This document shows positions 58,950 through 64,000 of a stretch of 64,000 nt of DNA, one piece after another; within the stretch, counting starts at the first letter, position 1; each line of letters begins with the position of its first letter. The position numbers and the translations under genes were made by a program. The notes under the pieces are model-generated. The model searched no databases. It was not told where the DNA came from and worked only from the letters and a program-made list of their open reading frames with translations. Source of the stretch: Enterobacter wuhouensis (GTDB taxonomy: Bacteria > Pseudomonadota > Gammaproteobacteria > Enterobacterales > Enterobacteriaceae); contig NZ_SJOO01000001.1 in the NCBI RefSeq assembly GCF_004331265.1, forward strand, positions 1 through 64,000, written 5' to 3'.

Positions 58950-59632
58950 CTATCAACTTATCGTATGTACGCCAGCAGCTCATCCTTGCCACTGCCGATA
59001 TGAGCGGTGCGACGAAAGGCCAATTGATGGCCTGGCTGGAGAATGCTCAGTTCGATACCAAGACCTTTAAGCGCAAAAAGCCGCGTGTGATGGATGAGGA
59101 GACCGGGAAAATTATTACGCTAGATAACCAGCCCATTCCTGGGAAGCAGTCTCGTGCAAAAGGCTCTCACATCCCTCTGGTCAATCATGTTGAATTCTGT
59201 ACCGCTTCATGGCGTCGGGCGCTGATGTCACTGGAGGAGCACCAGAAGGCGTGGCTGCTGTGGAACTACAGCGAGAACATCCGCTTCGAGCACCAGGTGG
59301 CGATTACCCAGTGGGCATGGGCTGAGTTCCGGGAGCAGCTCGGCGCGAAGAAGGTGGCGGGCAAGACGATGGAACGCCTGAAGAAACTTATCTGGCTGGC
59401 GGCCCAGGACGTTAAGGCTGAGTTGGCGGGGCGGGATGTGTATCAGCATCAGGACCTGGCGGCTATGTGCGGCGTTAAACCTGATAACTGGTGCCATAAC
59501 TATGCCGATTACTGGCGGGCCATGTGCACTATCTTTAAGCGGCTTGATGGCAATTCTCTTCTCTGCACTGTGAGAACAAGATCACAACAAAAGGCGACTT
59601 TTTCGCAGCAGGGTATTGCAAAAGTCAATTAA
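58946..59632 (+). CDS. Q: Late antiterminator Q
   Basis: 228 residues of the phage antitermination Q family (MTINLSYVRQQLILATADMS, WLLWNYSENIRFEHQVAI). Q loads onto RNA polymerase paused after the late promoter and lets it pass the terminator at 59698. The C-terminal tail is longer than typical and polar. Confidence 0.88.
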   Translation: MTINLSYVRQQLILATADMSGATKGQLMAWLENAQFDTKTFKRKKPRVMDEETGKIITLDNQPIPGKQSRAKGSHIPLVNHVEFCTASWRRALMSLEEHQKAWLLWNYSENIRFEHQVAITQWAWAEFREQLGAKKVAGKTMERLKKLIWLAAQDVKAELAGRDVYQHQDLAAMCGVKPDNWCHNYADYWRAMCTIFKRLDGNSLLCTVRTRSQQKATFSQQGIAKVN

Positions 59633-59644
59633 ATAGCATACATT
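59616..59644 (+). promoter_or_regulatory. Candidate late promoter PR'
   Basis: TTGCAA, 17-base spacer, TACATT, at the end of Q and about 55 bases before the terminator, as expected for PR'. Confidence 0.45.
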
Positions 59645-59697
59645 TCATGTAAATCTGATATCGTCGCCATAGCTTCGTAGGTCGACAAAGAATTAAG

Positions 59698-59723
59698 AGC
59701 CTCGCCATCGTGCGGGGCTTTTT
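59698..59723 (+). terminator. Late terminator tR'
   Basis: Stem AGCCTCGC/GCGGGGCT with one G-T pair, loop CATCGT, then T5. It lies between PR' and the tRNA-lysis block. Confidence 0.8.
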
Positions 59724-59730
59724 CGTTTCA

Positions 59731-59805
59731 GGGTCAGAAGCACAGCGGTTGTGCGTTCGGCTGTTAACCGAATGGTCGAAGGTTCGAATCCTTCCTGTCC
59801 CGCCA
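59731..59805 (+). tRNA. Phage tRNA-Asn (GTT)
   Basis: 75 bases, cloverleaf with D arm GCAC/GTGC, anticodon stem TTCGG/CCGAA with loop CTGTTAA (anticodon GTT), T arm GAAGG-TTCGAAT-CCTTC and encoded CCA. The acceptor stem has one T-T mismatch. Not embedded in host tRNA context, so a phage gene. Confidence 0.85.
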
Positions 59806-59810
59806 AATTC

Positions 59811-59885
59811 GCCGGTCTAGTTCAGTGGCAGAACGGCAGCCTTGTAAGCTGCGCGTCAGAGGTTCGATTCCTTTGCCCGGCACCA
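59811..59885 (+). tRNA. Phage tRNA-Thr (TGT)
   Basis: 75 bases; D arm GTTC/GAAC, anticodon stem GCAGC/GCTGC with loop CTTGTAA (anticodon TGT, reads ACA), T loop TTCGATT, encoded CCA. One acceptor mismatch. Five bases after the Asn tRNA. Confidence 0.85.
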
Positions 59886-60058
59886 GAACCCACTACCTGG
59901 GACCCTTCGGCCAGAGAGCTGACATTGCCTTACCCTCACATTGCCAGCCTGTCGCTGGCTTTTTTATTTTCAGGCTCCGGGAACCATCATCGACACGCCT
60001 ACTTGTTAAATCGTCCCGAGGGCCTGACCTAATCAACCAGCACCAAGCAGGTGCGAAC

Positions 60059-60430
60059 ATGAAGAAAACCACTATGCAAGACAGACCAGATACCTGGGCG
60101 GTGATGCTTGCGTGGCTTGTAAACCACAAAAACGAAGCTGGCTATTCGGTACTGGCTTTTGTCATGTCGATACTCGCTACCTCGCGCGGCGCGAAATCAA
60201 AGTGGAAAGACCGGATCGCCGGCGCAACGATGTGCGGGATCCTTTGCTTTTTCGCTCAGCCGACACTTACGGCTATATGGGCAATCTTCAACTGGAATTT
60301 CCCCCCTGAGCTTTGCTGGCCGATCTCGGCTGGCGTCGGGTATGTGGGGGTGGATTCTCTTTTCGCCTATGCGCGCCGTCGCCTTGGCCTGAATGAACCG
60401 GGAGACAAAGCAAATGCTGACCCTCAGTAA
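60059..60430 (+). CDS. Lambda-family holin
   Basis: 123 residues with three hydrophobic stretches (about 26-42, 55-75, 82-102) and a charged tail, typical of class I phage holins. A second ATG five codons in (MKKTTMQ) could give a dual start with a holin/antiholin pair, as in lambda S. It forms the membrane hole that releases the endolysin. Confidence 0.82.
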   Translation: MKKTTMQDRPDTWAVMLAWLVNHKNEAGYSVLAFVMSILATSRGAKSKWKDRIAGATMCGILCFFAQPTLTAIWAIFNWNFPPELCWPISAGVGYVGVDSLFAYARRRLGLNEPGDKANADPQ

Positions 60431-61058
60431 ATTCCAGCAAGCAACGGGCACCAGTGCGGCACTGGCCGGTAAGTGGTTTCCAGTCGTACTGGCGGCAATG
60501 CAGAAGTACGACATAATCACGCCGTTAAGGCGGGCTCACTTTCTCGCACAAGTGGGGCATGAATCATCTGGCTTCGTGCATGTGGAAGAAAGCCTTAATT
60601 ACCGCTACGGCGCATTGCTGGCGATGTTCGGCAATCGTATCAGCCAGGCGGACGCCTTTAAATATGGCCGCGTTGACTCGGGCCAGAATGCTCACCCGGC
60701 CGACCAGAAAATGATTGGCAGCATCATCTACGCCAACCTGAACGGGAACGGCGATCGCAACAGTGGTGATGGATATCGTTACCGCGGGCGCGGCCTGATT
60801 CAGGTGACGGGGAAAGCGAATTACGCCGCGCTGGTGAAGCAGCTTGGCGTTGATATCGTGAAGAGCCCGGAACTACTTACTCAGCCTCAACATGCTGCTG
60901 AATCCGCAGCTGCCTGGTGGAGCAATCACGGACTTAACGCTATCGCTGACTCAGATGATGTTAGCCGCATCACCAGAATCATCAACGGTGGTACAAACGG
61001 ACTGGAGGACAGGAAAGCCCGCTTGACTAAAGCTAAGGGGGTTTTATGTTCGGGTTAA
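60414..61058 (+). CDS. GH19 chitinase-fold endolysin
   Basis: 214 residues. Glycoside hydrolase family 19: catalytic region AHFLAQVGHESSGF with the conserved Glu, then YRYRGRGLIQVTGKANY and ITRIINGG. Cleaves peptidoglycan glycan strands. Start ATG 60414 chosen; overlaps the holin 3' end. No signal peptide, so holin dependent. Confidence 0.92.
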   Translation: MLTLSKFQQATGTSAALAGKWFPVVLAAMQKYDIITPLRRAHFLAQVGHESSGFVHVEESLNYRYGALLAMFGNRISQADAFKYGRVDSGQNAHPADQKMIGSIIYANLNGNGDRNSGDGYRYRGRGLIQVTGKANYAALVKQLGVDIVKSPELLTQPQHAAESAAAWWSNHGLNAIADSDDVSRITRIINGGTNGLEDRKARLTKAKGVLCSG

Positions 61059-61522
61059 TCAGTTTATTCCGCATTTTCAAAAATAATGCGCACATTCTCA
61101 TTCCTTGCGCGTTCATCATCCTTGTCGCTATCTGCCTGTGGGGGCTTAACACTCGCAACTACCAGCTGACGGCGACGAACGACAGGCTGACACAACTTAA
61201 CGACAGCAAGGATGTGCAGATCAACGACCTGAGGGCTAAAAATGACGATCTGGCGGGGAGCGTTAAAGAGCTTGCTGGCGCCGTTAACAGGCAAAACGTG
61301 GTCATGTCTGAGGTCGCAGAGCAAAGGGCTGAATCGGCCAAGCAGAACCGTATGCTACAGAGCGAGATTAAGCGCTACCTGGCGGCAGATAAGTGCGCTG
61401 CTGCTCCTGTTCCTGATGCCGCTGTTGAGCGGTTGCGCGCAGCAGCAGAAGCCGCCCGTGGAATACCGGGTGATAAAGCAGCCGACCCTGAACCTTCCGG
61501 CGGATCTGACGTCGCGCATTGA
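61046..61522 (+). CDS. Rz-type inner-membrane spanin
   Basis: 158 residues: one N-terminal transmembrane helix (about 14-34, ILIPCAFIILVAICLWGL) and a long periplasmic coiled coil (about 45-115). It pairs with the outer-membrane lipoprotein Rz1, which is encoded in another frame within its 3' half, to fuse membranes at lysis. Confidence 0.85.
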   Translation: MFGLISLFRIFKNNAHILIPCAFIILVAICLWGLNTRNYQLTATNDRLTQLNDSKDVQINDLRAKNDDLAGSVKELAGAVNRQNVVMSEVAEQRAESAKQNRMLQSEIKRYLAADKCAAAPVPDAAVERLRAAAEAARGIPGDKAADPEPSGGSDVAH

Positions 61523-61673
61523 TGTGCCAGATCTGCCCGATAAACCTTCGTATGGTGACAGCGTTTCGATGAACGCAACACTTTACGGGATCGTCGGCCA
61601 GTGCAATTACGACCGGGCGGCAATTCGAAAAATTGAGAAAGGGCGAAATGATGAAAACCAACCAGTGCAGTGA
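61416..61673 (+). CDS. Rz1-type outer-membrane spanin lipoprotein (start unresolved)
   Basis: The frame carries a lipoprotein signal ISALLLLFLMPLLSGC (lipobox Cys codon at 61434) and a proline-containing mature part (PPVEYRVIKQP), embedded out of frame in the Rz gene. The ATG at 61416 gives only six residues before the Cys; a full signal peptide needs an upstream non-ATG start (for example around 61389-61401). An ATG at 61242 is too far upstream. Confidence 0.7.
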   Translation: MPLLSGCAQQQKPPVEYRVIKQPTLNLPADLTSRIDVPDLPDKPSYGDSVSMNATLYGIVGQCNYDRAAIRKIEKGRNDENQPVQ

Positions 61674-61734
61674 AGGTTTCGATAACCCATCCAAGTTCCG
61701 TGAGGAATGGGATAAGCACACCCAGGGGAAATAG
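61648..61734 (+). CDS. 28-residue ORF after Rz1
   Basis: Begins MMKTNQCSEGFDNP and ends at TAG 61734, overlapping the Rz1 3' end. Small ORFs of this type are common here in lambdoid phages; coding is likely but unproven. Confidence 0.35.
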   Translation: MMKTNQCSEGFDNPSKFREEWDKHTQGK

Positions 61735-61797
61735 AGCCTCATCCCTGAGGTTCTGACACGGTCTCTCCTCTGGACTTTAACCGTAGCAAATTCTCAC

Positions 61798-61823
61798 AGC
61801 CTCGCATCCGCGGGGCTTTTTTT
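61798..61823 (+). terminator. Terminator after lysis cassette
   Basis: Stem AGCCTCGC/GCGGGGCT, loop ATCC, then T7. Stem arms are identical to those of tR' at 59698. Confidence 0.8.
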
Positions 61824-61866
61824 ATGCGCATCTCACGCGCACATCAACGAGAGCCTTTCAGTAAGC

Positions 61867-61930
61867 GAGCCTGAGAAAAGCCGTTATAGGTGGCGACCTC
61901 TCTCGGGCGGCTTTTCTGTGAGACAGGCTC
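61867..61930 (+). repeat. Long two-part stem-loop upstream of the HNH gene
   Basis: GAGCCTG pairs with CAGGCTC and AGAAAAGCCG with CGGCTTTTCT, all perfect, with a 6-base bulge (GTGAGA) on one side and a 24-base apical loop. It does not look like a terminator, as no T run follows. Confidence 0.6.
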
Positions 61931-61953
61931 ACTTTCTAAAAGGTAAATACGCT

Positions 61954-62436
61954 ATGAATAGTCTCGAAAGCTATTTCTATTATGATGAGTCATCTCCTAG
62001 CTATTTGAGAAACAGGGTAACTCGCAACTCCAAATCAAAAGCAGATATGCCTGCGGGTACTAGAAACCATACAGGACACTATCAAGTGATGCTGAATGGC
62101 GAAAGATTACAGATTCATCGCATTGTGTATGAACTGTTTTTTGGAGCAATTCCAGATGGCATGCTCATCGACCACATTGATGGAAACCCAAGCAATAATT
62201 CTATTGAAAATTTGAGATTAGCGACAAGTCAGCAAAATTCTTTCAATAGGAAATTGCAGAGCAAAAAACAGCCACTGCCGAAGGGAATATCCAGAGGGTA
62301 TGGCGGAAAATATATTGCTCAGGTGTGTATTGGAAAATCAAAAATCAGGAAGTCATCGACAGATATTGATGCTCTTGCCTCATGGCTGGAAGTTAATCGA
62401 AAGAGCCTGCATGGAGATTTCAGCTGTAATGGCTAA
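61954..62436 (+). CDS. HNH endonuclease with AP2-like DNA-binding tail
   Basis: 160 residues. HNH_3-type core HRIVYELFFG, DHIDGNPSNNSIENLRL, ATSQQNSFN, then an AP2-like domain (GISRGYGGKYIAQV). This is the layout of free-standing homing endonucleases, often placed near terminase genes. A+T-rich compared with neighbours, consistent with a mobile gene. Confidence 0.87.
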   Translation: MNSLESYFYYDESSPSYLRNRVTRNSKSKADMPAGTRNHTGHYQVMLNGERLQIHRIVYELFFGAIPDGMLIDHIDGNPSNNSIENLRLATSQQNSFNRKLQSKKQPLPKGISRGYGGKYIAQVCIGKSKIRKSSTDIDALASWLEVNRKSLHGDFSCNG

Positions 62437-62458
62437 CCCTTCACTGAGGGGCTTCGAT

Positions 62459-62515
62459 AATGGATATCCCCAGCAGAGGATAATCAACCAAATATCCCCG
62501 CAAGCGGATAAAGAG
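62459..62515 (+). repeat. Direct repeat with TATCC/GGATA arms
   Basis: Two copies of ATATCCCC(N)GGATAA (about 62468-62491 and 62490-62514), each with inverted TATCC/GGATA ends, between the HNH gene and terminase. Meaning unknown; the region is where cos or pac signals usually lie. Confidence 0.35.
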
Positions 62516-62522
62516 GCTCTCA

Positions 62523-62738
62523 ATGTCCGATATCTACATCATCAAACTGACTACGAACGACGGCGGCGAGTACACAGGCAAGATGTCACGACGTCAGGCT
62601 GAGCTGGTGAACGGTTTTGTACCGCTGGCGACGGAAACGGGCCAGTGGCTGTATTTCGCTCCGGCCGATGTAAAGCGCGTGGAGTTTACGCCATTACAGG
62701 CAGAGCAGACTGAACAGTTAGACGAGATGGCAGAATAG
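62523..62738 (+). CDS. Small phage protein, unknown
   Basis: 71 residues, acidic end (EQTEQLDEMAE), core YIIKLTTNDGGEYTGKMSRRQ. Common late-region hypothetical. Function unknown. Confidence 0.6.
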   Translation: MSDIYIIKLTTNDGGEYTGKMSRRQAELVNGFVPLATETGQWLYFAPADVKRVEFTPLQAEQTEQLDEMAE

Positions 62739-62797
62739 CCGAAACAGAGGCGACCACGCCAATAGATCAGGCCGCCAATTATAAAAATGTTTATGGA

Positions 62798-63133
62798 TCA
62801 CTCGCGCTGTATTCTTTCCCATTCAGCCTTGTAATGCTCCTTTTCGTCGATGCATGAAGGGCATAGCAGCCCTCCATAAAACATTTCATTTTCAATAGCA
62901 CTTTCGAGATCATCACCCTCAAGTATGACTTGACAGCCGTTATGATGTCCTCCCGGGTTGGTTACTCCATCACACTTCTCGGTTAAGAAAGGGTCTAAAA
63001 CTGCCTGTTGATTTGCGGTTAGGCTGTCGTATCCATTATCAACTGCTCTCTGGGCTAGCCCTGAAACCATCCTATTTTGATTATGAAAACGATCATGTTG
63101 AAGCATCGCATCAAGAAGTGATTCTGTAGACAT
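62798..63133 (-). CDS. Minus-strand gene at the bor position, unknown
   Basis: 111 residues with a CxxC pair (LLCPSCIDEKEH) and an upstream Cys/His set (CDGVTNPGGHHNGC), perhaps metal binding. It is opposite in direction to the late genes and lies just before the terminase, like lambda bor, so it probably has its own promoter and works in the lysogen. I chose ATG 63133; the frame is open to 63181. Confidence 0.6.
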   Translation of the reverse strand: MSTESLLDAMLQHDRFHNQNRMVSGLAQRAVDNGYDSLTANQQAVLDPFLTEKCDGVTNPGGHHNGCQVILEGDDLESAIENEMFYGGLLCPSCIDEKEHYKAEWERIQRE

Positions 63134-63160
63134 TAAAACTCCTTTTAACTTGGAATAAAC

Positions 63161-63676
63161 ATGGCACTCACTGACAAACAAGAAATGTTCTGTCGCGAGT
63201 ACCTCATCGATTTAAACGCCACGCAAGCGGCTATTCGGGCGGGGTACAGCGCTAAGACAGCTAACCGCACTGCGTCCGAAAACCTGTCAAAACCTGACAT
63301 CCAATCCAGAATTGCCGAACTTAAAGTGCAACGCAATGATCTGGTTGGCATAAATGCGACATATGTCCTGAATCGTCTGGTTGAGATAGACCAGATGGAC
63401 GTGCTGGACATCCTAACCTCGACCGGTGAGCTTAAGCCGGTGTCTCAGTGGCCGAAGGTCTGGAGGACGACGCTATCCGGGCTGGATGTCGTTGAGATGT
63501 CAGCCGAGGGGAATACAGCCGCGCTGCTCAAGAAGATAAAGTGGCCTGATAAGGTGAAGAACCTCGAGCTGATTGGTAAGCATATCGACGTCCAGGCATT
63601 CCGTGAGCAGGTGAAAACAGAGCACGTTGTTGATTCAATATCTGACCTGATGGATTCACTGTCTCAGGGGGCGTAA
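63161..63676 (+). CDS. Terminase small subunit
   Basis: 171 residues, Terminase_2 (XtmA) family: LTDKQEMFCREYLIDLNATQAAIRAGYS HTH start and the SENLSKPDIQSRIAEL helix. Recognises the packaging site. Confidence 0.92.
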   Translation: MALTDKQEMFCREYLIDLNATQAAIRAGYSAKTANRTASENLSKPDIQSRIAELKVQRNDLVGINATYVLNRLVEIDQMDVLDILTSTGELKPVSQWPKVWRTTLSGLDVVEMSAEGNTAALLKKIKWPDKVKNLELIGKHIDVQAFREQVKTEHVVDSISDLMDSLSQGA

Positions 63677-64000
63677 TGAAACCTGAGCACATCAAGCTGC
63701 TGTCCGACAAAGACTGGCGGCTGAATAACCTTTACTGGATCACCGACAAAGAGGGAAAGCCTACGCGGTTCAGGATGACGCCTGAGCAGCGGGAATACTT
63801 CGAGGGCATCCACACCCGCAACATCATCCTTAAAGCTCGTCAGCTCGGATTCACCACAGAGGTGTGCATCATCCAGCTTGATGCGGCCCTGTTCGAGTCG
63901 GCGAAGTGTGCCCTGATTGCCCACACGCTGAATGACGCAAAGCGCCTGTTCCGAGAAAAGGTGAAGTACGCATACGACAAGCTGCCGGCAGAGATAAAGG
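63676..64000 (+). CDS. Terminase large subunit, 5' part only
   Basis: First 108 codons, cut by the window end. One-base TAATG overlap with the small subunit. The ATPase start RMTPEQREYFEGIHTRNIILKARQLGFTT shows a Walker A-like KARQLGFTT. It pumps DNA into the procapsid and cuts it. Confidence 0.88.
   Translation, partial: MKPEHIKLLSDKDWRLNNLYWITDKEGKPTRFRMTPEQREYFEGIHTRNIILKARQLGFTTEVCIIQLDAALFESAKCALIAHTLNDAKRLFREKVKYAYDKLPAEIK

Larger units (their letters stand above)
40588..64000. mobile_element. Lambdoid prophage inserted downstream of fliE (right end beyond window)
   Basis: From int (27 bases after the fliE stop) to the terminase genes at the window edge the layout is lambda-like: int-xis, Red recombination, PL, repressor, PR, Cro, replication, nin region, Q, lysis, terminase. 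The left end (attL) must lie in or just after the fliE 3' end. In E. coli K-12 an integrase remnant (intG) also neighbours fliE, pointing to a shared integration site. Head and tail genes and attR are outside the window. Confidence 0.93.

Overview
The window is about 40.6 kb of an enterobacterial chromosome followed by about 23.4 kb of a lambdoid prophage that runs off the right edge. Gene content and order (mtfA, yedJ-dcm-vsr-yedA-yedI-yodC-dgcQ-yedP-dsrA-yodD-dsrB-rcsA-fli) match the E. coli rcsA/fli neighbourhood. The protein sequences and accessory genes suggest an Enterobacter-like member of the Enterobacterales (Enterobacter, Lelliottia or Leclercia type); the genus cannot be fixed from the sequence alone.

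Region 1 (1-20000) lies between mtfA and yedJ, where E. coli K-12 carries hchA, zinT and others, and holds an accessory metabolic set. It contains an EAL phosphodiesterase, a citrate-type MFS carrier with a ModA-like binding protein and a LysR regulator, and a secreted serine hydrolase with its own LysR regulator. It then has an anaerobic C4-dicarboxylate module: class I fumarase, DASS carrier, three-domain NADH:fumarate reductase, cytoplasmic ApbE flavin transferase and a DcuS/DcuR two-component pair. In this module dicarboxylate would be taken up, fumarase would supply fumarate, the soluble reductase would use it to reoxidise NADH, and ApbE would attach the FMN. The intergenic region holds a perfect FNR-type palindrome. 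A shortened MurQ-like SIS protein and a general porin at the yedS position close the region.

Region 2 (20134-29139) is conserved core: HD hydrolase YedJ, Dcm with overlapping Vsr, YedA, YedI, YodC, diguanylate cyclase DgcQ, YedP, the sRNA DsrA, YodD, DsrB and RcsA. An exact RcsAB-box consensus lies upstream of yedP and a weaker one upstream of rcsA.

Region 3 (29436-40587) is the fliFGHIJK-fliLMNOPQR flagellar basal body/export block on the minus strand, with fliE divergent.

Region 4 (about 40588-64000) is the prophage, inserted just after fliE. The left arm (minus strand) has int, xis, small genes, a C5-cytosine methyltransferase containing a long nested reading frame, an N6-adenine methyltransferase and the Red-type genes exo, bet and gamL. 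PL/OL, a cI-type repressor with a linked lipoprotein gene, and PR/OR follow. The right arm has a YdaS-type Cro, YdaT, an O-like protein with ori iterons inside its gene, P, Ren-like, Ea22-like genes, a theta-subunit homologue (HOT), ninB/ninE/ninG, Lar and Q. After Q come two phage tRNAs, the lysis genes (holin, GH19 endolysin, Rz/Rz1), an HNH endonuclease and the terminase genes, the large subunit being cut by the window end.
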